Assembly (NCBI RefSeq): GCF_040566695.1
Contig: NZ_JBEXAE010000005.1
Span: 1 to 64,000, forward strand
DNA: 64,000 nucleotides
Reading direction: 5' to 3'
DNA from: Sediminicola arcticus
GTDB lineage: Bacteria > Bacteroidota > Bacteroidia > Flavobacteriales > Flavobacteriaceae
This document shows, one piece after another, positions 1 through 7,756 of this stretch (the first letter of the stretch is position 1; each line of letters starts with the position of its first letter). The notes beneath the pieces were generated by a model. That model searched no databases, was not told where the DNA came from, and saw only the letters and a program-made list of their open reading frames with translations. Position numbers and translations under genes: made by a program.

Positions 1-56
1 GAATAGTATTGTCTCAGATTAAGGAAGAATTTACTTGTTTTTTACCTCAGTTCTTT

Positions 57-63
57 GTTAGGC
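57..63. other. Integron-core-like 7-mer 3' of the amidohydrolase
   Basis: Four bases beyond the stop codon of the minus-strand amidohydrolase, the minus strand reads GCCTAAC. This fits the RYYYAAC consensus that opens an attC site in integron gene cassettes. A related motif (minus strand GTTAGCC) lies about 20 bases upstream of the same gene's start. The window ends before the rest of an attC could be seen, and a 7-mer can occur by chance, so this is only a boundary hint. Confidence 0.25.
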
Positions 64-67
64 ACAG

Positions 68-985
68 TTATTCTTTCAATTTTAAAAATATTGCTGCATT
101 ATTATAAAAAATATCTTCCTTTTCTTGCTGTGTTAAAAAATCAAGACTATTCAGAAAATTAATAGATTTTTCTATTGCGTATGGCCATGTCATTTGGTCT
201 GAACCAAACATAACTCTGTCCAAGTAACCAGCTTCTTTTATGTTTTTAAGAAACTCCTTTACATATCGTTTTGTGTTCGGTTCTACCCAAAGTAAAACTG
301 CAATGTCAGTATAGAGTTGAGGGTAATAAGCCATAAGTCTAATTGCATGCTCTGGCCAATCTTCACCGCCTGCATGCATCATATAAATTCGAAGTTTAGG
401 ATATTTCACCAAAACATCCTCAATTAAGTATGGGTCTCCTAACTTTAATCTTGCTTTTGGTGACCAAGAATATGTTCCACCTGGGTCTCCGCCACCCATA
501 TGTACAGCAACAGGAATATCATATTTTTCACAAATTCGTAAATAAGGCTGCCAAATGGAATCACTTAAAGTTGTACCTCCATAATAAGGCGCGGTTTCTC
601 CGAAAATTTCAATTTTTTTATCCTTCACCATTTGCTCAAACTTAACAGAATCCATTTCATAATCATCAGGAGAAAACATAAGAATTCCTCTTATGATACG
701 ATGGTCAGTATCTTTGGCCATCCAATTTGAAACACTTTCAGGATTACCACTTACCATTGCCTTCACGATATTAAATTTCTCAAATGCAGCAAAAGTTTCT
801 AATCGATGTGATTCAGCATCTTTTGAGCCTTTTTCACCATAATAATCGTGGGCAGGCTCTCTATCTCCAAAGTTACTGTCCGTGTAAGAGTGAATATGCA
901 TATCAATAATCTTTGTATGGTTTTGTGCTAACAAGGATAGATTAACTAAAATTAATGTCAGTAAAATAATATTCAATTTTTTCAT
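68..985 (-). CDS. Secreted amidohydrolase (amidohydrolase 2 / TIM-barrel metal-dependent hydrolase family)
   Basis: 305 residues. The N-terminus is a typical signal peptide (basic MKK, hydrophobic core, Ala-Gln cleavage region near residue 21), so the enzyme should be exported. The mature part opens with Asp-Met-His-Ile-His, the HxH metal-binding motif that starts the amidohydrolase TIM barrel. Further His/Asp-containing strands follow (VAVHMGGGD, IYMMHAGGEDWPEH) and a late MFGSDQMTWP carries the Asp expected as a metal ligand. The substrate cannot be told from sequence; relatives include decarboxylases and lactonases of the ACMSD/LigW type. It is a single-gene unit read towards the left edge, flanked by integron-core-like 7-mers. 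Family is confident, function is not. Confidence 0.8.
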   Translation of the reverse strand: MKKLNIILLTLILVNLSLLAQNHTKIIDMHIHSYTDSNFGDREPAHDYYGEKGSKDAESHRLETFAAFEKFNIVKAMVSGNPESVSNWMAKDTDHRIIRGILMFSPDDYEMDSVKFEQMVKDKKIEIFGETAPYYGGTTLSDSIWQPYLRICEKYDIPVAVHMGGGDPGGTYSWSPKARLKLGDPYLIEDVLVKYPKLRIYMMHAGGEDWPEHAIRLMAYYPQLYTDIAVLLWVEPNTKRYVKEFLKNIKEAGYLDRVMFGSDQMTWPYAIEKSINFLNSLDFLTQQEKEDIFYNNAAIFLKLKE

Positions 986-1003
986 GATGTGTTTTCTAAT
1001 GAA

Positions 1004-1010
1004 GGCTAAC
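1004..1010. other. Integron-core-like 7-mer 5' of the amidohydrolase
   Basis: The plus strand reads GGCTAAC, so the minus strand reads GTTAGCC about 20 bases before the amidohydrolase start codon. This differs at one position from the GTTRRRY consensus that closes an attC site. Together with GCCTAAC just after the gene's stop it gives the arrangement expected for a one-gene integron cassette. I could not build a convincing folded attC upstream, and there is no integrase in the window. Confidence 0.22.
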
Positions 1011-1061
1011 GTTTCAGCTCGTAAGTTTGGTTCTAAGTTTGAAGATAAGATATTTAGAACA

Positions 1062-1404
1062 ATGAATTAGTTTAATGGGAAGAGTGATTACCAATACCAG
1101 CAGGCCAAAGAACAACCCGATCGATTTTATAATATTGTAGATAACCAGTTAAAACTTAATCGTAAAATATTAAAGGAATATAATAAAGGAGGGAAAGTAA
1201 CTGTAAGAGCTGAATTACTTCATTTATTAGGTTTTGACCCAAACTTTTTTACTCATTATTAGAAAAATCAGAAAGGGGAAATATATCTATTTGTATACGA
1301 ATATGGATTTTTAAAAAAAAATGAAGAACGGAAAGGAAAAATATGTGCTAGTAACTTGGTAAGATTATATGGCCAAGAATTTAATCCTTACCAATAAGCA
1401 CTAG
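1062..1404 (+). pseudogene. Decayed small conserved hypothetical gene
   Basis: Reading from ATG 1062 gives a protein-like sequence of about 115 codons broken by stops: TAG at 1068-1070 (codon 3), TAG at 1260-1262, a frameshift near 1320-1345, then TAA at 1360-1362, with the natural end at 1402-1404. Between the lesions the text is clearly protein-like (for example RFYNIVDNQLKLNRK, then IYLFVYEYGFLKK, then KYVLVTW in the shifted frame). It resembles a small uncharacterised protein I have seen in Flavobacteria, but I cannot name a domain. The lesions can be explained as Gln or Trp codons turned to stops by G:C to A:T changes. It is not expected to make a full product. Confidence 0.6.
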
Positions 1405-1623
1405 ACCAGATAAGACCTTAAAAATCCAAAATTATATTGAATTAATCTTTTGAAATTTATACATATAATTATATTTATATACATTTGGTATGTCGGGATA
1501 AAAATCATCAAAAAAGTTCACAAATCGTCAACATTGTAATCAGTAATTATTCGTAAGTCGCTAAAAATAAGGTTCCAGCGAATATAGTTCGATTCTTGGT
1601 GAGGATACTAAAAGTTAAAAGTT

Positions 1624-1668
1624 AAAGGTCCCTCAAAATCTCAGAATTGTATGGGCCTTTGTTTTTTC
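1624..1668 (+). terminator. Putative Rho-independent terminator
   Basis: AAAGGTCCC at 1624-1632 can pair with GGGCCTTT at 1653-1660 (one bulged base), followed by a T-rich tract. The loop is about 20 nt. It lies just upstream of the DUF4202 gene and would isolate it from the decayed gene to the left. It sits about 220 bases beyond the pseudogene end, so what it terminated is unclear. Confidence 0.4.
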
Positions 1669-1714
1669 TATTTGATTTATTATCTACATTGTTTTCAACA
1701 AACACAGATAGCAT

Positions 1715-2305
1715 ATGATAGAAACCCCAAAACGTATAAGGGCCTTTGAACTATTTGATAAGGCGAATGAAGAAGATCCAAATAAGGAGGATGCTCAGGA
1801 GAAAACGTATGCAAAAGAACTTCTTTATGCCATTCGCATGAGCGAATTGCTCAATAATTTTGAGCCTACTGCTTCTGAAGCGTTGCAGCTTTCTGCCCGT
1901 TGCCAGCATATTTGTAGATGGGAAATTCCTAGGGAATCTTATGAGATGAATAGGGTGGGGTATTTAAAATGGCGAGAAGCACTTAAAAAGTACCATGCTC
2001 AAAAGGCAAGTTTTATTTTAAAGGAGGTGGGTTATGATCAAGAAATTATTGATCAAGTGACTAATCTAATTTTAAAAAAACAACTTAAGAATAATGAAGA
2101 GACACAAACATTGGAAGATGTCATCTGTTTGGTGTTTCTCGCCTTTTATTTAGAACCGTTTGTAAAAAAGCATTCAGAAGACAAGTTAATAGATATCCTT
2201 CAAAAAACTTGGGGAAAAATGTCCGAGAAAGGACACGAAGCTGCTTTAAAAATACCTTATTCCAAATCATCCCTGACTTTGATACAAAAGGCGCTTAGTG
2301 CATAA
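1715..2305 (+). CDS. DUF4202 family protein
   Basis: 196 residues, soluble, no signal peptide. I recognise it as DUF4202, an uncharacterised helical family with conserved His/Cys/Trp positions (SARCQHICRW at roughly residues 69-78, then a YLKWR segment). From general knowledge DUF4202 genes often sit in nitrate-assimilation or sulfur/siroheme neighbourhoods. Here it is followed on the same strand by a precorrin-2 dehydrogenase and molybdenum-cofactor genes, which fits such a role. The 119-base gap to the next gene holds only a 20-codon ORF (2348-2410). No catalytic role can be assigned. The ATG at 1715 is used because no credible in-frame alternative precedes it. Confidence 0.8.
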   Translation: MIETPKRIRAFELFDKANEEDPNKEDAQEKTYAKELLYAIRMSELLNNFEPTASEALQLSARCQHICRWEIPRESYEMNRVGYLKWREALKKYHAQKASFILKEVGYDQEIIDQVTNLILKKQLKNNEETQTLEDVICLVFLAFYLEPFVKKHSEDKLIDILQKTWGKMSEKGHEAALKIPYSKSSLTLIQKALSA

Positions 2306-2424
2306 TTCCCCTTATCTTTGTATTTATTGGATAATTGGATATTTAGCATGGATTTTTTAGAGCTATTACAGGCAAAAGAGCCAATATTCATAATTAATTT
2401 TAAGACATAAAAAAGAAATCCTTT

Positions 2425-3063
2425 ATGGAGCGAAATGAGTTATACCCCGTATTTTTAAAAGTCTCACAATTGAATATCCTTATTATAGGCGGGGGAAATG
2501 TGGGGTTAGAAAAGTTGACGTTTTTGTTGAAATCGAGCCCCAATGCCAAGGTAGAAATGGTATCCATAGAATTTCTGGATGCAACCTTGGAATTGGCAAA
2601 AAAGCACGATGTGAAAATCACCTATGATGCATATCATGAAAAATATTTGGTGGGTAGGCATATGGTGATCGCCACCACGGATAATGTAGCCGTGAACGAA
2701 CAGGTCTATCACGATTGTAGGGCTCTTACCATTTTAGTGAACGTGGCCGATAATCCCCCATACTGCGATTTTTACATGGGCGGTATTGTGACGAAAGGAA
2801 ATGTGAAAGTGGCTATTTCCACCAATGGAAAATCACCTACCACAGCAAAAAGATTACGTCAATTTTTTGAAGATGTAATCCCAGAAAATATTGATGATTT
2901 AGTGCAAAACCTTAATGAGTACAGGAAGACCATCAAAGGCGATTTTGAGGAAAAAGTAGAGACCTTAAATGAGTTTACCAAAGGGCTTGTTAGTAAAATA
3001 GGCGATAATGAACTTACCAAAAATAAAACTGTATGGTCTCAGTTAAAGAAGCGCTTCAAATAA
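2425..3063 (+). CDS. Precorrin-2 dehydrogenase / sirohydrochlorin ferrochelatase (CysG N-terminal / Met8 type)
   Basis: 212 residues. Residues 18-27 hold the Rossmann nucleotide-binding loop IIGGGNVG. DNPPYCDFYMGG and the following GNVKVAISTNGKSPTTAKRLR match the conserved dimerisation/active region of the CysG N-terminal and Met8p family. The enzyme oxidises precorrin-2 to sirohydrochlorin with NAD+, and in many members inserts Fe2+ to give siroheme, the cofactor of nitrite and sulfite reductases. It lacks the methyltransferase (CobA) domain of full CysG. Its 3' end overlaps moeA by 31 bases, implying co-transcription and translational coupling. This links siroheme and molybdenum cofactor supply, the classical pairing for nitrate/nitrite assimilation. 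Confidence 0.88.
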   Translation: MERNELYPVFLKVSQLNILIIGGGNVGLEKLTFLLKSSPNAKVEMVSIEFLDATLELAKKHDVKITYDAYHEKYLVGRHMVIATTDNVAVNEQVYHDCRALTILVNVADNPPYCDFYMGGIVTKGNVKVAISTNGKSPTTAKRLRQFFEDVIPENIDDLVQNLNEYRKTIKGDFEEKVETLNEFTKGLVSKIGDNELTKNKTVWSQLKKRFK

Positions 3064-4211
3064 TTACCAAACACACGCAGATGTTGAATAGTGTGACCCT
3101 TCCCTTGATTAGTTCAAGAGGCATGGTGACAGCTCAAGAAATCTATTCCCCTTTAGATTTACCGCCATTCCGCCAATCGGCGATGGACGGTTATGCCATC
3201 AGAAGCCATAAGGAAAAGGAATATTCCGTGGTTGGGGAAGTAGCTGCGGGTGACGGCAAGGAATTCCAATTAAAAGCCGGTGAAGCGGTAAGGATCTTTA
3301 CTGGGGCCATGGTGCCCAAAACTGCGACTGCCGTTATAATTCAGGAAAAAGTAACAAGGCAGGCAGATAGCATTACAATAAACGATGAGGTAGTTCTGGA
3401 GAGTAACATCAGACCTCGGGGCGAACAAATTAGTAAGGGCTCTTTGGCTTTGCAGAGGGGAACAAAACTTACCCCTTCGGCCATTGGATTTTTAGCCGGA
3501 ATGGGTGTTACAGATGTTTTGGTTTATGGTAAGCCAAGAGTGGGGATCGTCATTACTGGGAATGAACTGGTTGCAGCAGGAGAGGTACTAAAGGAAGGTC
3601 AGATTTATGAGGGCAATTCAAAAATGATCCAGGCTGTTTTGGAGGAAATGAGTATAGAAGGTTGCACAAAGTATCAGGTAGCCGATAATTTTGAGGGCAC
3701 CTGTGAGGTGCTTAAAAAAGCATTTCAAGAAAACGAAGTGGTACTTGTGAATGGGGGAATTTCAGTGGGAGATCATGATCATGTTTATGAGGCCTTAAAA
3801 GTGTTGTGCGTGGATTCTTTATTTTATAAAGTAAGACAAAAACCAGGGAAACCTCTTTTCTTTGGAAAACAGAATAATAAAATTGTATTTGCCCTGCCCG
3901 GAAATCCGGCAGCTGCGCTTACGTGTTTTTACGTGTACGTTTATCCCGCCCTTCAAAAAGTAATGGGGCATGAGGGGATGGGATTAGAACGTAGACAGCT
4001 AGCGGTAACTAAAGCTGTTACCAATATCTTGGGGAGAACATTACTACTAAAAGCAAAGATTCTTGAAAATGGAGAAGTTGAAATTTTGGAAGGACAAAGC
4101 TCTGCCATGCTACACACCTATTCCCTTGCCAATGCCTTGGTATTAGTTCCAGAATCTGTAGATTCAGTTCCAAAAGGTGGATTGGTGGAAGTGTTGATGC
4201 TTCCTAATTAA
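3033..4211 (+). CDS. moeA: Molybdopterin molybdotransferase MoeA
   Basis: 392 residues, the usual MoeA length. It inserts molybdate into adenylylated molybdopterin to give active molybdenum cofactor. Visible signatures are PPFRQSAMDGYA near residue 45, the MPT-binding GISVGDHDHVYEA region, and VFALPGNPAAALTCF, which contains the PGNP motif of the MoeA/MogA fold. The C-terminus is the small beta-barrel domain IV. The ATG at 3033 lies inside the preceding gene in another frame; the start is supported because the family N-terminus (VSVKEAL) begins there. It is followed after 70 bases by moaE. All core residues appear intact. Confidence 0.95.
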   Translation: MVSVKEALQIITKHTQMLNSVTLPLISSRGMVTAQEIYSPLDLPPFRQSAMDGYAIRSHKEKEYSVVGEVAAGDGKEFQLKAGEAVRIFTGAMVPKTATAVIIQEKVTRQADSITINDEVVLESNIRPRGEQISKGSLALQRGTKLTPSAIGFLAGMGVTDVLVYGKPRVGIVITGNELVAAGEVLKEGQIYEGNSKMIQAVLEEMSIEGCTKYQVADNFEGTCEVLKKAFQENEVVLVNGGISVGDHDHVYEALKVLCVDSLFYKVRQKPGKPLFFGKQNNKIVFALPGNPAAALTCFYVYVYPALQKVMGHEGMGLERRQLAVTKAVTNILGRTLLLKAKILENGEVEILEGQSSAMLHTYSLANALVLVPESVDSVPKGGLVEVLMLPN

Positions 4212-4281
4212 TATCATGTGTGGTTAAATAATCGATTCTAAGTATCTTTAAACACTTTTTGAATCACTAGTTAAGAATGTA

Positions 4282-4725
4282 ATGGAAAAGAAAAAAGTAA
4301 AAAGCGTGTTTATGTCGGGTGCTATTTCTCCGCATTTCATAGGGGAGTCTATCGCAAAGCACCAATCTAAAACTACCATTGGCGCCCATGATATTTTTTT
4401 GGGCCAGGTTAGGGCGGATGTCATTGATGGAAAAATAGTGGCCGCAATAGAATACACAGCCTATGAAGAAATGGCGAACAATAAATTTCATGAGATACGT
4501 GAAGCAGCTTTTGAAAAGTTCAACCTTACTTGTATGCATATTTATCATAGCTTGGGTACGGTAAAGGCAGGTGAATTATGTTTGTTCGTATTTGTTTCCT
4601 CACCGCATAGAAAGGAAGTTTTTGAAGCATTGCAATATATCGTAGAAGAAATAAAAGTAGAGGTGCCCATATTTGGAAAAGAGCTTTTTGAAGATGATAG
4701 TTACCAATGGAAAGTGAATAGTTAG
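4282..4725 (+). CDS. moaE: Molybdopterin synthase catalytic subunit MoaE
   Basis: 147 residues. With MoaD it converts cyclic pyranopterin monophosphate to molybdopterin, transferring sulfur from the MoaD thiocarboxylate. Family signatures are GAHDIFLGQVRAD near residue 35, EYTAYEEMANNKF, HIYHSLGTVKAGE, and SSPHRKEVFEA with its conserved HR pair. VEVPIFGKELFE holds the C-terminal lysine/acidic region. The gene is complete. The obligate partner moaD is not in the window, so it must be elsewhere. Only two bases separate the stop from the moaC-moaB fusion, so the two are co-translated. Confidence 0.93.
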   Translation: MEKKKVKSVFMSGAISPHFIGESIAKHQSKTTIGAHDIFLGQVRADVIDGKIVAAIEYTAYEEMANNKFHEIREAAFEKFNLTCMHIYHSLGTVKAGELCLFVFVSSPHRKEVFEALQYIVEEIKVEVPIFGKELFEDDSYQWKVNS

Positions 4726-4727
4726 GT

Positions 4728-5636
4728 ATGGTAGATATTACGCATAAAAACAATACTCTGAGAATAGCAACGGCCCAAGCGGTAGTTAAAGTGAGTTCAG
4801 AAGATACTATCAAAGCTATACAAGAAAACAAGGTTCCAAAAGGAGATGTGTTTTCGGCCAGTAAAGCTGCTGGATTATTAGGAGTAAAAAAAACGTCAGA
4901 TCTTTTGCCTGATTGTCACCCCATGCCCATTGAATATACGGGAATAGAGTATGAGGTCAACGGATTAGAAATCACCATTTTGGTAACCGTAAAGACTATT
5001 TATAAAACAGGGGTAGAAGTGGAGGCTATGCACGGGGCAAGTATTGTGGCCTTGAACATGTACGACATGCTAAAACCTATAGATAAAGGAGTAGAAATAC
5101 ATCATATCAAATTACTTCAAAAAACAGGGGGTAAGTCAGATTACAAGGATAATTTTACAGAGCCATTGACTTTTGCTGTTGTTGTTTGTTCTGATACCAT
5201 AGCAGAAGGGAAGAAAGAGGACAAAGCGGGGAAGGCCATTATTGAAAAGCTAAAAGCCTTACATTATTCGGTCTCCAATTATATGATAATTCCCGATAAA
5301 GAAGAAGAGATTCAACAGAAGGCAAGTGAATTTGTTGCTAAGGGTATAGACGTGATTATTTATTGTGGAGGCACTGGTCTTTCGGAAAGGGATGTTACCC
5401 CTGAGGCCTTGATTCCCTTGCTAGACAGGCGTATCCCCGGAATTGAAGAAGCTATAAGAAGTTATGGTCAGGATAGAATGCCGTATGCCATGTTATCCAG
5501 AAGTGTTGCCGGCACCATGGGTAGTACTTTAGTGCTTGCTTTGCCTGGATCTACTAATGGAGCTAAAGAATCTATGGATGCTATTTTTCCTCATGTTTTA
5601 CATAGTTTTAGGGTGCTAAAGGGCTGGAGACACTAA
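4728..5636 (+). CDS. Bifunctional MoaC-MoaB/MogA fusion
   Basis: 302 residues in two domains. Residues about 1-150 are MoaC (cyclic pyranopterin monophosphate synthase): AGLLGVKKTSDLLPDCHPMP and GVEVEAMHGASIVALNMYDM are its signature blocks. Residues about 155-302 are a MoaB/MogA-type molybdopterin adenylyltransferase: TFAVVVCSDTI, IIYCGGTGLSERDVTPEA and LALPGSTNGAKES. The fusion joins an early and a late step of molybdenum cofactor synthesis. MoaC/MoaB fusions are known in Bacteroidota. MoaC needs MoaA to supply its substrate, and no moaA follows; the next 720 bases hold only a short remnant. Confidence 0.92.
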   Translation: MVDITHKNNTLRIATAQAVVKVSSEDTIKAIQENKVPKGDVFSASKAAGLLGVKKTSDLLPDCHPMPIEYTGIEYEVNGLEITILVTVKTIYKTGVEVEAMHGASIVALNMYDMLKPIDKGVEIHHIKLLQKTGGKSDYKDNFTEPLTFAVVVCSDTIAEGKKEDKAGKAIIEKLKALHYSVSNYMIIPDKEEEIQQKASEFVAKGIDVIIYCGGTGLSERDVTPEALIPLLDRRIPGIEEAIRSYGQDRMPYAMLSRSVAGTMGSTLVLALPGSTNGAKESMDAIFPHVLHSFRVLKGWRH

Positions 5637-5782
5637 AGGATTATAGTCTTAGGGGCCAAATTTCATGTAAAAGATCATTTTTGCTAGTTTTTCCAATAGA
5701 ATGCAATCCTCTGGAAATATCCGTTTAGGAGGAATTTCATGGTCTTGTGGAGTTAGGTGGTATTACATCTAATCCATATCTA

Positions 5783-5923
5783 TTAATAACATATAATAGG
5801 TGGTTGTGCCATCTTTTTTGCCACAAAGGTGTAGGCATTTTTAGGTATTTGGGCCTTTGCTAAAGTTGAAGTAGGGAAGAATGACACAAACAAGATAAAA
5901 AGCAGAGCCTTTCTTGGTTTCAA
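5783..5923 (-). pseudogene. Remnant of an exported protein (signal peptide and a short tail)
   Basis: From a TTG at 5921-5923 the minus strand encodes 46 residues. The first 25 look like a signal peptide: basic start, then LLFILFVSFFPTSTLAKAQ with an Ala-x-Ala-like cleavage site. The frame then ends soon after YTFVAKK; a one-base shift there continues as DGTTTYYMLLIDMD before another stop. This suggests the 5' end of an exported protein gene that has lost its body. I cannot name the family. A nonfunctional relic is more likely than a 46-residue secreted peptide. Confidence 0.35.
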
Positions 5924-6242
5924 CAGATCTGTTTTTGATGATGTTAATTTAAATAGTAATGATTGTAAATCAAGATATTACATCTAAACATCCCTTAAAC
6001 AAATATCTTTTTATGGTGTATTTTGACAATTCATGTAAATTTTTTTAATTCCCTTATTTTTTCATTATTTTTGTTTTCATTTGTCACGGCTTTTTGCTGC
6101 ATGTTATGAGACGTTTTTATGTATTTGGATCACTGGAAATAAGGAAGATTTTCCCAAGAAAGGCACAACAATTGTGCAACCGAATTTTTAGCATGACTTC
6201 CGCGATGTCCTCGATAGTATTGGGTAGGTCCAGTTATCTTTA

Positions 6243-6263
6243 TTCCATCAAGCTTTGATGGAA
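6243..6263. repeat. Perfect 9-bp inverted repeat
   Basis: TTCCATCAA (6243-6251) and TTGATGGAA (6255-6263) pair perfectly around a GCT loop, about 95 bases before the arginine decarboxylase start. There is no immediate U-run, so a terminator is weakly supported; it could be an operator or leader hairpin for the polyamine operon. Confidence 0.4.
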
Positions 6264-6355
6264 AACCTCCTTTTAAAAATAATATTAAAAAATAAGAATC
6301 CATCTTATTACCATAACACTCCATTTTTTTTTAAGTTTATATAAAAACTATTTTA

Positions 6356-7756
6356 ATGAATATTAAATATATTGATCTTATCCACCAAAGTTATTATTTT
6401 CCACAGGAGGAATTTACTCTGGATGGAGAGAGCCTTCAATTTCATGGAATTCCTTTATTGGAGCTGGTGGAACAATATGGAAGTCCACTAAAATTTACCT
6501 ATCTGCCAAAGATATCGGACAATATCAATAGGGCGAACAAATGGTTTGAGGCTGCCATCAAAAAGAATGACTATAAAGGGAAGTACCATTACTGCTATTG
6601 TACCAAGAGTTCTCATTTTGAACCAGTATTGAACGAGGCTTTGAATAACGATATCCATATAGAGACATCTTCTGCTTTTGATATTAATATTGTACAGAAA
6701 TTAAAGAAAACGGGAAAAATCAAAGATGACACCTTTGTAATCTGCAATGGCTTTAAAAGGGATCAGTATATAACGAATATTGGAAGATTAATTAACGAAG
6801 GGCATCAGAACTGTATTCCCATTATAGACAACTACGAGGAAATAGACCTATTATCAGATGAGATAAAAGGTGATTTTAAAGTAGGTATCCGTATCGCTTC
6901 TGAAGAGGAACCAAAGTTTGAATTTTATACTTCCCGATTGGGAATAGGATACAAAAACATTGTTCCTTTTTATGAAGACCAGATCAAGAATAATGATAGG
7001 GTGGAGCTTAAAATGCTACATTTCTTTATCAATACTGGGATTCGAGATAATGCCTATTACTGGAATGAACTTGTCAAATGCCTTAAGGTCTATGTGCGCC
7101 TAAAGAAAATTTGTCCTTCCTTGGACAGTTTAAATATTGGAGGAGGTTTTCCAATTAAAAACTCTTTGGCTTTTGAGTATGATTATGAATACATGATTAA
7201 TGAGATTGTTAACCAAATCAACATCACTTGTCAAGAAGCGGAAGTGCCCGTGCCCCATATTTTTACAGAATTTGGAAGTTTTACGGTTGGTGAAAGTGGT
7301 GGAGCTATTTATGAGGTTTTATATCAAAAGCAACAGAACGACCGTGAGAAATGGAACATGATCGATTCTTCTTTTATCACGACCTTGCCAGATACCTGGG
7401 CTATCAGCAAACGATTTATTATGTTACCAATCAATAGATGGGAGGACGAATATGAGCGTGTGCTGCTCGGCGGACTTACGTGCGACAGTGATGATTATTA
7501 CAACAGTGAGCAGAATATGAATGCTATCTATCTGCCCAAGTACAGAAGAGAAAAACCTTTGTATATCGGATTTTTCAATACAGGGGCTTATCAAGAGAGT
7601 ATTGGTGGATATGGTGGCTTGCAGCACTGTTTAATTCCACATCCAAAACATATATTAATAGACAGGGACGAAAAAGGAAACCTAGTCACCACCTTATTTA
7701 GTGAACAACAAAAAGCAGAGGATTTGCTTAAAATTTTAGGTTATGAGCGCGACTAA
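6356..7756 (+). CDS. Biosynthetic arginine decarboxylase-like, fold III PLP-dependent decarboxylase
   Basis: 466 residues. This is the fold-III (alanine-racemase-like) decarboxylase family. The PLP Schiff-base lysine is Lys84 in HYCYCTKSSHFE. LNIGGGFP (about 259-266) is the glycine-rich phosphate loop. FTEFGSFTVGESGGA follows, and LLGGLTCDSDD has the Cys376-Asp377 pair of the active site across the dimer. The family includes arginine, ornithine and diaminopimelate decarboxylases. Arginine is inferred because the next gene, overlapping by 14 bases, is an agmatinase, which uses the product agmatine. It heads a compact polyamine operon. Confidence 0.85.
   Translation: MNIKYIDLIHQSYYFPQEEFTLDGESLQFHGIPLLELVEQYGSPLKFTYLPKISDNINRANKWFEAAIKKNDYKGKYHYCYCTKSSHFEPVLNEALNNDIHIETSSAFDINIVQKLKKTGKIKDDTFVICNGFKRDQYITNIGRLINEGHQNCIPIIDNYEEIDLLSDEIKGDFKVGIRIASEEEPKFEFYTSRLGIGYKNIVPFYEDQIKNNDRVELKMLHFFINTGIRDNAYYWNELVKCLKVYVRLKKICPSLDSLNIGGGFPIKNSLAFEYDYEYMINEIVNQINITCQEAEVPVPHIFTEFGSFTVGESGGAIYEVLYQKQQNDREKWNMIDSSFITTLPDTWAISKRFIMLPINRWEDEYERVLLGGLTCDSDDYYNSEQNMNAIYLPKYRREKPLYIGFFNTGAYQESIGGYGGLQHCLIPHPKHILIDRDEKGNLVTTLFSEQQKAEDLLKILGYERD

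Larger units (their letters stand above)
5637..6355. other. 719-bp gap with gene debris
   Basis: No intact gene between the moaC-moaB fusion and the arginine decarboxylase. It contains a minus-strand signal-peptide-like remnant (5783-5923) and an inverted repeat at 6243-6263. A 64-codon minus-strand ORF at 6130-6324 has no recognisable motif. The stretch 5950-6120 is very AT-rich and shows no structure I can support. Confidence 0.5.

Noticed and set aside
430..645. 71-codon ORF opposite the amidohydrolase
   Set aside because: It lies wholly inside a clear coding gene on the other strand.
1560..1610. Possible tRNA 3' end (a TTCGATTC T-loop-like string)
   Set aside because: The T-stem does not pair and no acceptor, D or anticodon arms can be built.
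2348..2410. 20-codon ORF before the precorrin-2 dehydrogenase
   Set aside because: Too short to judge; it may be the N-terminus of a lost membrane protein but nothing supports that.
6130..6324. 64-codon minus-strand ORF before the arginine decarboxylase
   Set aside because: No recognisable family and no ribosome site; it crosses a palindrome that forces open codons.
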